DNA of 53,643 nucleotides. Origin: Bacteroidota bacterium. Lineage in GTDB: Bacteria; Bacteroidota; Bacteroidia; Bacteroidales; PUMT01. Below the pieces are notes generated by a model that saw nothing but the letters and a program-made list of their open reading frames with translations, searched no databases and was not told the origin of the DNA. The stretch lies in the NCBI GenBank assembly GCA_003554865.1, contig PWHJ01000029.1:1-53643 (forward strand). The letters run 5' to 3'. The translations under genes were made by a program, and so were the position numbers. Below, in pieces: positions 1-7,636 of this stretch; position 1 is the stretch's first letter, and each line of letters begins with the position of its first letter.

Positions 1-99
1 GAAATCTTCGGCTTCCTGTCCAAAGACTCCCCCCACGGTGAAAAGGAAGGCTAAAAGTGTTGCAAAAAATTTGAGTGTTAATTTTCTTTCTGTTTTCAT
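1..99 (-). CDS. Secreted protein, N-terminal fragment cut by window edge
   Basis: Only the first 33 codons are inside the window. They read as a classic export signal: a basic start (MKTERK), a hydrophobic core rich in Leu, Phe and Ala, and a VFGQ cleavage region, followed by an acidic mature start (EAEDF). The start codon is 55 bp downstream of the stop of the secreted 404-residue protein on the same strand, so the two may be co-transcribed. Nothing can be said about function because the rest of the gene lies outside the window. Confidence 0.6.
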   Translation of the reverse strand, partial: MKTERKLTLKFFATLLAFLFTVGGVFGQEAEDF

Positions 100-154
100 G
101 ACTAAAAAATTTAATTTAGAATAATAGTTTATTGTTTGTTTTATCTTTCATTTT

Positions 155-1369
155 TTACTCTTCATTGGCAATGTGAAATTTCGGGCCGGATACCGGCACC
201 CTGTAAACCTTAACCTGAACCCCCTCCCCGGCCACGCTGCCATCTCCCTCTTCGTCGGTTGAAACTGATTTCAACGTATAGAGATAATCGGTGAAAACAT
301 CACCGTTATTGAGCCACTGTGGCGGATCGGGTACAGTGAACTCATAGAGGTAGGGGCCCTCCCCTTCCAGGTCCTCCTTCTCAACAATAATATCCTCCCA
401 CTCCCCACCCTGATCATCCTCAAGGGAAAAAGTAAAAGGAGGAGTGCCGGTGACCTCTATCTCCAGGATAACATCTTCTCCCTCGCAGGCGGGAGTGTTT
501 GTTATAAGGCTTGATATTTCAGCATAAGGCAGGTCAATTACCTCAACATTAACAGCCTCAGAAACATGACAACCAACCTCACTGAAAACCAGGAAAGTAT
601 AACCTCCGCTCATCTGTTTTGTTACATCTTCTCTTGCAGTCTCTTTTTCGTCAGAAAAAAAACCCTGAGGACCTCTCCACTCGTAAGTCAGCTCTCCCCC
701 ATCATCATCCTGTGCATCACCTTCAAGTTCAATGGTAGCACCGGTGGTAACCGGACTGTTTGACCATACAGATGTAATCTCAACAGGACACCCTTCCTGG
801 AAAAAATCATAGGCATCGCTCTCCTTGACATCTTCCATATCCCCGTAATTACAGCCGCTGCTTTCATGACCTTCATCTTCACAGTCCAATACATCGCTAT
901 CATCAATATCAGGTTTATCGCCGCCTATATATACCTGGGAGGGTTTTTTTTCACTATTGAAACTTCCATGTTGTGAAGCTCCGTCTTTTGTCATATTCCC
1001 CGTTATTATAAGGGTGCCGTCAGCTGCAATATCAACCTGATTGCCAATGTCAAGGTCCCCGTAAATAATAACAACCGATCCGCTGTTGAGAACCAGATCT
1101 GCATTGTTTCCCATATCAAGGTCACCGTGAATAACAAGTGTGTCGTTGACGGTCAAAACACCGGAGTGATAATCCAGTGAGCTATGGGCTGTAATATGGC
1201 CATATATTTCCACGTCTGCCTGAATGTTGTCAGTACCCGGAGAACTACCACCCTCCCAGCTCTCACCTTCAACCCAGTCGCCCTTACCCTGTGATTCATA
1301 ATCCTGTCCCGCAGCAGAAAAGAATGTGCAGATAAATAAGATAACCCCAAAAAAAGACTTCAGATACAT
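155..1369 (-). CDS. Secreted protein with repeat-rich N-terminus and PKD/Ig-like domains, function unknown
   Basis: Residues 1-22 are a signal peptide ending in SAAGQ. The next region has a Trp-rich start (GDWVEGESW) and then short repeats resembling beta-helix rungs (VIHGDLDMGNNADLVL, VIIYGDLDIGNQVDIAA, LIITGNMTKDG). Residues from about 190 look like two Ig/PKD-type beta-sandwich modules, each opening with a Cys-containing strand, as in large Bacteroidota surface proteins. The protein is acidic and probably lies outside the cytoplasm. It ends in GPKFHIANEE without a recognisable type IX secretion C-terminal domain, so export beyond the periplasm is uncertain. No enzymatic motif is visible. 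The family-level call is inference from composition and layout. Confidence 0.6.
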   Translation of the reverse strand: MYLKSFFGVILFICTFFSAAGQDYESQGKGDWVEGESWEGGSSPGTDNIQADVEIYGHITAHSSLDYHSGVLTVNDTLVIHGDLDMGNNADLVLNSGSVVIIYGDLDIGNQVDIAADGTLIITGNMTKDGASQHGSFNSEKKPSQVYIGGDKPDIDDSDVLDCEDEGHESSGCNYGDMEDVKESDAYDFFQEGCPVEITSVWSNSPVTTGATIELEGDAQDDDGGELTYEWRGPQGFFSDEKETAREDVTKQMSGGYTFLVFSEVGCHVSEAVNVEVIDLPYAEISSLITNTPACEGEDVILEIEVTGTPPFTFSLEDDQGGEWEDIIVEKEDLEGEGPYLYEFTVPDPPQWLNNGDVFTDYLYTLKSVSTDEEGDGSVAGEGVQVKVYRVPVSGPKFHIANEE

Positions 1370-1776
1370 TGTTGCCTTTATTAAAATCCCGACCTGAAAA
1401 ACAGCTCTTAAAAATCATTGCCCGGCTTTATTTAACCAAGTCTTTAAAACGTGATTAACTTAAAGCAAAAGCAAATTCACAATTATCTACGTGAGTGCAG
1501 TCCGAAGGTTTTAAAAAATAAGTGGTTGTTTTGTGAACGGTACAATTTTGATGATAAAACCAACCATTTGCTAAATAAAAATTGCCGCTGGCCTGGCAGG
1601 GGATGGAAAATTTCACACTTAACTTTATATAGCCTTTCAGTAATAATTTGAATTTTTCCAGCTTAATTAAAAGCCTGCGGCAAACATGTGGCCATACTAA
1701 TACTGAGCAAATGAACATTTACTATAGCTCAATTGTTATATATATAGAGTTGTTAAATAATTAAAATAAATTTGAT
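1370..1776. other. 407-bp intergenic region between divergent genes
   Basis: AT-rich spacer between the secreted protein (minus) and the pterin dehydratase (plus). It holds an imperfect inverted repeat at 1523-1566 (TGGTTG-TTTT pairing with AAAAC-CAACCA, one bulge, loop about 23 nt). The two short overlapping reading frames here have no recognisable protein features and I do not call them genes. Promoters for both flanking genes should lie here, but I could not place one with confidence. Confidence 0.5.
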
Positions 1777-2100
1777 ATGGATCTGGGTAAGAAAAAATGT
1801 AAACCTTGTGAAGGAGGAACACCTCCGATGGACAAAAAGGAAATTGAGAAATACCTGCAGGAGATAAATGAAGAATGGAAGGTTGTGGATGACAAGAAAA
1901 TAAGCAGGGAGTTCAGGCTTGTCAATTTCAGGCAAGCAATGGATTTTGTAAAAAAAGTTGCTGATCTGGCCGAGGATGAAGGACACCATCCTGATATACA
2001 CATATTCTACTCCAGGGTTGTGATAGAACTTAAAACACATGCAATCAATGGTTTGTCAGAGAATGATTTCATTCTTGCCTATAAAATTGATCAGCTGTAA
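1777..2100 (+). CDS. phhB: 4a-hydroxytetrahydrobiopterin dehydratase (pterin-4a-carbinolamine dehydratase)
   Basis: The 107-residue protein matches the PCD/DCoH family in length and motifs. The EGHHPD motif at residues 68-73 and a further His at 88 (KTHA) are the family's active-site histidines. The N-terminal CKPCEGGTPP stretch (residues 8-17) is common in bacterial members and supports the first ATG as start, even though an internal Met at 18 exists. The enzyme dehydrates 4a-hydroxytetrahydropterin so the pterin can be recycled; in some bacteria it instead serves molybdopterin or other pterin pathways. No phenylalanine hydroxylase gene is nearby, so its partner is unknown. It stands alone between two intergenic gaps. 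Confidence 0.92.
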   Translation: MDLGKKKCKPCEGGTPPMDKKEIEKYLQEINEEWKVVDDKKISREFRLVNFRQAMDFVKKVADLAEDEGHHPDIHIFYSRVVIELKTHAINGLSENDFILAYKIDQL

Positions 2101-2244
2101 ATTCAATTATTTAAGCAAAGGTGTTTTTAAATGTTAAAAGCACCTCGTTGCTATTTTATGTGAATTACTGCGGCAGAAGAACCGTTTAGTTTTTCCGGCA
2201 AAAGCTATGTTAAACTCTATTTTTAAATTTAAAATCTAGCTGAT

Positions 2245-2469
2245 ATGTTTATTAATACTCTTATAGCAACAATCATTCTCTTTGCGCTCATAGTGATCGC
2301 ACTGGGGATTAAAATGTGGTTTAATCCGGATGCAGAATTTACAGGTCATTCATGTGCACTTGGCAGCGGTCATGCCGATAATGATGGTGCATGCCCCAAG
2401 TGCCAGTTGACTGATCTGGAAGAATGCCCGGAAGGCGATAGAGCTACATCAAAAGAACGATATAAATAA
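2245..2469 (+). CDS. Small single-span membrane protein with cysteine motif
   Basis: 74 residues: an N-terminal transmembrane helix (about residues 3-23), then a soluble tail with four cysteines (SCALG, CPKC, EEC) and an acidic end. The layout, one helix followed by a SC...C..C pattern, recalls the NqrM (DUF539) family that helps assemble the Na+-translocating NADH:quinone reductase, but no nqr gene is in the window and the match is by design only. The cysteines could bind a metal or form disulfides. It sits 124 bp before another small membrane protein on the same strand. Real coding is likely because the hydrophobic segment and Cys spacing are orderly; function is unassigned. Confidence 0.6.
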   Translation: MFINTLIATIILFALIVIALGIKMWFNPDAEFTGHSCALGSGHADNDGACPKCQLTDLEECPEGDRATSKERYK

Positions 2470-2593
2470 TATAATTTTTAATATCACAGGAAAGCTGAAG
2501 AAGTTTTATAATGCATTAAGAATATGGCTGGTTTGATTTTTATTCATTAAAGTAACGAGCTATTATTAAAACAATATTAAAGAGGAGGTAATT

Positions 2594-2815
2594 ATGTTTC
2601 ACGGAATGCATGAGCACGTTTGGGCAATGGGATGGGTCTGGATAATAGCCATACTGTTCATTATTATTGTAATTTGGTTTATTGTAAAAGTGGTAAACCT
2701 AAATAATCAGCAAGGGAGTAACTCTAAAACTCCCCTTGACATTTTAAAGGAAAGATATGCAAAAGGTGAAATAGATAAAGAGGAATTCGAAGAGCGAAAA
2801 AAAGATTTATTATAA
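2594..2815 (+). CDS. SHOCT-domain small membrane protein
   Basis: 73 residues. Residues 12-34 form one transmembrane helix (WVWIIAILFIIIVIWFIV) and the C-terminus (about 46-73) is a SHOCT domain, recognised by PLDILKERYAKGEI followed by DKEEFEERKKDL. SHOCT modules are short two-helix C-terminal units that mediate oligomerisation or interactions; the biochemical role of such stand-alone versions is unknown. The gene has a very strong Shine-Dalgarno sequence (AGAGGAGG, 2582-2589) eight bases before the ATG, which is unusual in Bacteroidota and fixes the start. Confidence 0.8.
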   Translation: MFHGMHEHVWAMGWVWIIAILFIIIVIWFIVKVVNLNNQQGSNSKTPLDILKERYAKGEIDKEEFEERKKDLL

Positions 2816-3011
2816 AACTTGTGGCATTAGGAATAAAGCAGTTGATGATCATCATCCACAAACACCATAATGATCACAGCCAAACCATGAACACTGGTCC
2901 AGAGTACCGGCAAACTATATGTTTATGAAGTATTATATTGATAAAGTGTTGAACACGGAAGGCTTTCACATTTTCAAAATAAGAGGAATAAATAATTGAT
3001 ATTGAATTCTT

Positions 3012-3656
3012 ATGAACTCCGCCTTAAAACAGCAAACAAAAGGTGATGAAATTTTCAATAGTGTAACACACGGCATTGGTACAGGACTGGCTGTTGCTGC
3101 AACTGTGTTGTTAATAGTCCGCGCATCACTTCTGGGAACGGTCTGGCACATTGTTTCATTCAGTATTTTCGGTGCCGGGATGATATTATTATACACATCA
3201 TCAACCCTTTTTCACGGCACCTACAACCCCAGACTGAAATACAAACTGAATAAACTGGATCATTCATCAATTTATGTTCTGATAGCGGCAACTTATACAC
3301 CGCTGACATTTACTACTATACGCGGCCCCTTTGGCTGGGTTGTATTTGGTATTATCTGGGCGGTTGCAATTGCAGGGGTAATTTTCAAGGTGTGGTTTTA
3401 TTCAAACAAAATGCGCCTGTTGTCAACAATTTTGTATGTGGCAATGGGATGGTTAATAATTATTGCCATTGTTCCTGTTATAAGGAATACTCCCCAACTT
3501 ACCCTGTGGTTCCTCCTGGCAGGATGCCTTTTTTATACTTTTTCACCTTTATTTTACATGTGGCGGTCAAAACCTTATATGCACGGGGTTTTTCATATTT
3601 TTATACTATTTGGCACCGGCTGCCATTTTTTTGGATTCTGGTTTTTACCTCAATAA
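3012..3656 (+). CDS. Hemolysin III family (PAQR) membrane protein, TrhA/YqfA type
   Basis: 214 residues with seven hydrophobic segments, the usual length and topology for the bacterial HlyIII/PAQR family. Diagnostic motifs are NSVTHGIG near residue 17-24, SSTLFHG around 62-68, LDHSSIYVLIAATYTP around 84-99 and a late His-containing segment (HGVFHIFILFGTGCHFFGFW) whose histidines are the expected metal ligands. Bacterial members are inner-membrane proteins; E. coli TrhA/YqfA has been linked to membrane lipid homeostasis, and the old haemolysin name is misleading. It is a single-gene unit followed by a hairpin terminator. Confidence 0.92.
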   Translation: MNSALKQQTKGDEIFNSVTHGIGTGLAVAATVLLIVRASLLGTVWHIVSFSIFGAGMILLYTSSTLFHGTYNPRLKYKLNKLDHSSIYVLIAATYTPLTFTTIRGPFGWVVFGIIWAVAIAGVIFKVWFYSNKMRLLSTILYVAMGWLIIIAIVPVIRNTPQLTLWFLLAGCLFYTFSPLFYMWRSKPYMHGVFHIFILFGTGCHFFGFWFLPQ

Positions 3657-3700
3657 TATCTGTCAAATATTATAGATCATGCTAAGAATATTGAAATAAA

Positions 3701-3746
3701 CACCCCACACCGCCAGTTTACCGCCTAATTTGATGGGGTGCTTTTT
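3701..3746 (+). terminator. Hairpin terminator after the HlyIII gene
   Basis: CACCCCA (3701-3707) pairs with TGGGGTG (3734-3740), followed by CTTTTT. The loop is long (26 nt), so this is a moderate-strength call. Confidence 0.55.
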
Positions 3747-3889
3747 GAATTTTAACAAAGATTTTGACAGAGAGCACTTTTCCATGCAAGCACTTTATTA
3801 TCTGTTATGTTTTATCAGTTTGAAATTTTATTTACTTTTATCCTGTAAAAAAGAGTAAGTAAATTTTGTTAATCAAACGACCCTACACC

Positions 3890-5578
3890 ATGAAAAGACT
3901 TTTACTTTTATTATTTCTAATCACTTATTCGCTGAGTATGTTTTCACAAGACCGTATCACCGGCAAGAATTTTGCCACCCGCTCAGAGGTGCTCGGCCAA
4001 AACGGGATGGCAGCTACCAGTCAGCCTCTGGCTACACAGGTTGCTCTCGATATATTAAAGGAAGGGGGATCAGCCGTTGATGCCGCTATTGCCGCCAATG
4101 CGATGCTGGGTCTTACAGAGCCCACAGGTTGCGGCATAGGAGGTGACCTTTTCGCCATTGTCTGGTGCGCCGAAACCCAGCAGCTTTACGGCTTGAATGC
4201 CAGCGGCCGCTCGCCTAAATCGCTTACCCTGGAGTGGTTCAGGGAAAACGATTACGAAAGGATCCCCTCTTACGGTCCGCTTTCGGTAAGTGTGCCCGGA
4301 GCGGTTGACGGATGGTTCGAATTGCACGAGAAGTTCGGCAAACTGTCAATGAAAGAGATACTGGGGCCCTCGATTAAATACGCAAGGGAAGGATTCCCGG
4401 TAACGGAGGTTATAGCCTATTACCTTGAGCGGGGCATAAATATGCTTTCCAGCTATCCCAATTTTTCCGAAACTTTTGCCCCTGACGGCGAAGCTCCTTC
4501 CAAGGGTGAGATATTCAGAAACCCTGACCTGGCAAATACTTATGAAAAAATTGCCAGAGACGGACGCGATGAATTTTACAAAGGAGACATTGCAAGAACA
4601 ATAGACGAGTACATTGATGAGCAGGGCGGTTTTTTGTCATACGAGGACCTGGCTGACCATTACTCGGAGTGGGTAGACCCTGTCTCGACAAATTACAGGG
4701 GATACGATGTGTGGCAAATCCCGCCCAGCGGACAAGGGATTGCTGCCCTGCAGATACTGAATATCCTCGAGGACTACGATATTGCGGAAATGGGATTCGG
4801 CAGCGCCGAATATATGCACCATTTCATTGAAGCCAAAAAACTGGCTTTTGAAGACAGGGCAAAGTATTATGCAGATATGAACTTTGCAGATGTTCCCCTG
4901 GAAGAGCTAATATCAAAGGAATATGCTGAAGAAAGAAGGAAACTGATTGACCCTGAAAGAGCTGCAAGGACTTATGAGCCGGGTATGCCGGAAGCTCCCA
5001 ACACTATTTACCTGACAACAGCAGACGAGGACGGGAACATGGTATCCCTCATTCAAAGCAACTACCGGGGAATGGGCTCGGGCATGACTCCATGGGGATT
5101 AGGTTTTGTGCTTCAAACCCGCGGCGAAGCTTTTAACCTGGAAGAGGGGCACTTTAACACCTATGAGCCAGGCAAACGTCCTTTTCATACAATAATCCCG
5201 GGATTCGTAACCAAAGACGACAGACCCTTTATGAGCTTCGGTGTTATGGGCGGAGCATTTCAGCCACAGGGCCATGCACAGATAATTATAAACATGATCG
5301 ACTTTGGAATGAACCTGCAGGAGGCTGGAGACGCTCCCAGAATGAGGCATGTGGGATCTTCGCAGCCGACAGGACAAACAATGACCGGAGGAGGCAGCGT
5401 AAATCTTGAAAGCAGTTTCGAATGGGAGACTGTACGAGAGCTTATGGGCAAAGGTCACAGCATCCGGGCTAATGTAGGCGGATTTGGAGGCTATCAGGCT
5501 ATTATGGTAGACTGGGAAAACAGGGTCTACTACGGGGCATCCGAATCCCGCAAGGACGGTCAGGCCGCAGGATATTAA
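3890..5578 (+). CDS. ggt: Gamma-glutamyltransferase family protein, secreted
   Basis: 562 residues from the ATG at 3890; a TTG eight codons upstream would disrupt the signal peptide (MKRLLLLLFLITYSLSMFSQ), so the ATG is preferred. The protein is an N-terminal nucleophile hydrolase: a large subunit, then autocleavage before the nucleophile Thr, here Thr372 in NTIYL, followed by DEDGNMVS and GMGSGM. The early segment VALDILKEGGSAVDAAIAAN and GCGIGGD are typical of the family. The GKRPFHTIIPG motif places it nearer the YwrD/acylase-like branch than classical E. coli GGT, so substrates may be gamma-glutamyl peptides such as glutathione or other acyl amides. It is periplasmic or secreted. A hairpin terminator follows at 5707. 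Confidence 0.93.
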   Translation: MKRLLLLLFLITYSLSMFSQDRITGKNFATRSEVLGQNGMAATSQPLATQVALDILKEGGSAVDAAIAANAMLGLTEPTGCGIGGDLFAIVWCAETQQLYGLNASGRSPKSLTLEWFRENDYERIPSYGPLSVSVPGAVDGWFELHEKFGKLSMKEILGPSIKYAREGFPVTEVIAYYLERGINMLSSYPNFSETFAPDGEAPSKGEIFRNPDLANTYEKIARDGRDEFYKGDIARTIDEYIDEQGGFLSYEDLADHYSEWVDPVSTNYRGYDVWQIPPSGQGIAALQILNILEDYDIAEMGFGSAEYMHHFIEAKKLAFEDRAKYYADMNFADVPLEELISKEYAEERRKLIDPERAARTYEPGMPEAPNTIYLTTADEDGNMVSLIQSNYRGMGSGMTPWGLGFVLQTRGEAFNLEEGHFNTYEPGKRPFHTIIPGFVTKDDRPFMSFGVMGGAFQPQGHAQIIINMIDFGMNLQEAGDAPRMRHVGSSQPTGQTMTGGGSVNLESSFEWETVRELMGKGHSIRANVGGFGGYQAIMVDWENRVYYGASESRKDGQAAGY

Positions 5579-5706
5579 TATTGCCGGAAGATTGGCTGTA
5601 AGTCACCGGATATTGATATTCCGGGCAAAAACAGCTGCCGGAAATATTAAAGGTTTGACCCCCTTATATTATAATAAGTATCTCTCCGTTTATTTAATAT
5701 AACTAT

Positions 5707-5747
5707 AAAAGGGGAATGTCACACAGGTGCCATTCCCCTTTCTAAAA
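5707..5747 (+). terminator. Hairpin terminator between ggt and the nitroreductase gene
   Basis: AAAAGGGGAATG (5707-5718) pairs with CATTCCCCTTT (5731-5741) around a 12-nt loop. The U-tract is short (TTTCT), so efficiency is uncertain. Confidence 0.6.
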
Positions 5748-5767
5748 ACATTTAAAGCCAATAAGCT

Positions 5768-6358
5768 ATGGTATCACCACAGGATTTTCTGGAAATGATA
5801 AAAAGCAGGCAAAGCGACCGCAGATATGAGAGCACCCCGGTTGAAAAGGAGAAACTTGACCGCTGCCTGGAAGCGGCCCGACTGGCTCCTTCTGCATGCA
5901 ATTCGCAGCCATGGACTTTCATAGTGGTTGACAGACCGGAGCTTAAAAATGCAGTTGCCGATACCACGGCAAACAAAATGCTCCCGCTGAACCACTTTAC
6001 CAAACAGGCACCCGTGCATGTGGCAATTGTGATGGAAAGCCCCAATATTACCTCAAAATTCGGAGAGGTGATAAGGGATAAAAAATATACTCTTATGGAC
6101 GTTGGCATCGCCGCAAGTCAGTTTTGCCTGCAGGCCGAGGCGGAAAACCTCGGCACCTGCATGATCGGCTGGTTCAACGAAAAAAAGGTTAAAGAGCTGC
6201 TCAGTGTACCTGCCGGCAAAAGGGTGATGCTTATTATAACATTAGGTTATCCGGCAGGTAAAAAAAGAAAAAAGATCCGGAAAGAGTTCGGCAGGGTGGT
6301 ACGCCATAATTATTACAATAATGAGTACAAAGATAGACAAGATACTGAAAAAGGATGA
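5768..6358 (+). CDS. Nitroreductase family flavoprotein
   Basis: 196 residues with the nitroreductase fold signature: the FMN-binding RQSDRRY at residues 14-20, LAPSACNSQPW around 41-51, and the late LGTCMIGWF segment. It is an FMN-dependent, NAD(P)H-using oxidoreductase; the physiological substrate of this subgroup is unknown. Its last 38 bp overlap the start of hydE in another frame, so the two are translationally coupled. That coupling suggests a role in redox or anaerobic metabolism, but I know of no established role for such a protein in hydrogenase maturation. The C-terminal tail (YNNEYKDRQDTEKG) is polar and is encoded mostly by the overlap. Confidence 0.88.
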   Translation: MVSPQDFLEMIKSRQSDRRYESTPVEKEKLDRCLEAARLAPSACNSQPWTFIVVDRPELKNAVADTTANKMLPLNHFTKQAPVHVAIVMESPNITSKFGEVIRDKKYTLMDVGIAASQFCLQAEAENLGTCMIGWFNEKKVKELLSVPAGKRVMLIITLGYPAGKKRKKIRKEFGRVVRHNYYNNEYKDRQDTEKG

Positions 6359-7424
6359 TTTCAACCGTGAAGAGCTGAAGATCCTCCTTGAAACCTCCGG
6401 TGAAGAACAAAGTAAGATATACAAAAAGGCTGCCGAAATAAAGTCCAAATATGTTGGCAACAGGGTGTACTTAAGGGGACTGGTGGAATTTTCCAATGTA
6501 TGCTCCAAAAATTGCTATTACTGCGGAATAAGAAGGGATAACGCCGGGGTGGAAAGATATAACCTAACTGATGATGAAATACTCGGTGCAGCAATGTATG
6601 CCCACGAAAAAAATTACGGCTCCATTGTTCTTCAGTCAGGAGAGGTTGAAAACGAGCAATTTTCGGCACGTGTGGAAAAACTGCTCAAAGAGATAAAAAA
6701 AACAACAGCCGACAAACTGGGAATAACAATATCTCTGGGTGAGCAAAACGGGGATGTCTACCAAAGATGGCTCGATGCCGGGGCACACAGATATCTTTTA
6801 CGGATAGAGACATCCAATCCTGAACTTTTTGAAAAGATCCACCCCCGGGATTCCAAACATAATTTCACCCGAAGGCTTTCTTGTCTGAAAGCCCTGCAAA
6901 AGACGGGTTACCAGACCGGTACAGGGGTGATGACCGGACTTCCTTTTCAAACAACTGATGATATTGCCAGAGATATTCTTTTCATGAGGGATTTTGATAT
7001 AGATATGGTAGGTCTGGGTCCTTACATAGAACACCGCGACACTCCCCTGTTCCGGTACCGCCATATGCTGCCTTTAGCGGAAGAGCGACTGCACCTTGCA
7101 CTTAAAATGACCTCCCTTTTGCGCATAATAATGAAAGATATCAACATTGCAGCGGCTACCGCATTGCAGGCGATTGACCCAATGGGACGCGAAAAGGCGT
7201 TAATGGCCGGCGCCAATGTAATAATGCCAAACATTACCCCCTCAAAATACAGAAACAGCTACCTTCTCTACGAAAACAAGCCCTGCACAGACGAAGCCCC
7301 TGATGATTGTTCTGCCTGTCTTCGCGCAAGGGTCCAAATGACAGGCAATGAGATCTGTTATGGTGAATGGGGGGACTCCCGCCACTTTTTCAGAAGAACA
7401 AACCCGGATGAAAAGGGAAAATAA
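6321..7424 (+). CDS. hydE: [FeFe] hydrogenase maturase HydE, radical SAM
   Basis: 367 residues. The radical SAM cluster motif is Cys61-X3-Cys65-X2-Cys68 (CSKNCYYC) followed by GIRRDN, which is the HydE/BioB-like form. A second cluster motif typical of many HydE proteins is present near the C-terminus (Cys322-X7-Cys330-X2-Cys333). HydE acts with HydF and HydG to build the 2Fe subcluster of the H-cluster; current models place it in converting the Fe(CO)2(CN)Cys precursor. It overlaps the nitroreductase gene upstream. hydG and a putative regulator lie 3.2 kb downstream on the opposite strand; hydF and the hydrogenase itself are not in the window. Confidence 0.95.
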   Translation: MSTKIDKILKKDDFNREELKILLETSGEEQSKIYKKAAEIKSKYVGNRVYLRGLVEFSNVCSKNCYYCGIRRDNAGVERYNLTDDEILGAAMYAHEKNYGSIVLQSGEVENEQFSARVEKLLKEIKKTTADKLGITISLGEQNGDVYQRWLDAGAHRYLLRIETSNPELFEKIHPRDSKHNFTRRLSCLKALQKTGYQTGTGVMTGLPFQTTDDIARDILFMRDFDIDMVGLGPYIEHRDTPLFRYRHMLPLAEERLHLALKMTSLLRIIMKDINIAAATALQAIDPMGREKALMAGANVIMPNITPSKYRNSYLLYENKPCTDEAPDDCSACLRARVQMTGNEICYGEWGDSRHFFRRTNPDEKGK

Positions 7425-7636
7425 CCTTCACTATTTTTTAAACATTGTCAGGTTAAAACAACAAAAATTTGAAATATTTTCAACAGTTTAAACCAGGGTT
7501 AAAAAATTAATAATAAGGATTCTGGCTCAATTAAGAACAAACGTTCGGTAAATGTAGGTAGTCCGATAATACAAATTTTAATCAAAAATATTATAAATTG
7601 GCGGATAATAAAATTATCAACCAAATACTAAAGACC

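Noticed and set aside
155-1369. Type IX secretion cargo
   Set aside because: No C-terminal sorting domain pattern is visible at the end of the protein.
1451-1718. Short open frames in the 1370-1776 gap on both strands
   Set aside because: Mutually overlapping, no start context, no motif, no hydrophobic or export segment; treated as non-coding.
1767-1774. TAAATTTG box just before the pterin dehydratase ATG
   Set aside because: Perfect -7 match, but it would start transcription inside the coding region and has no TTTG at the proper distance.
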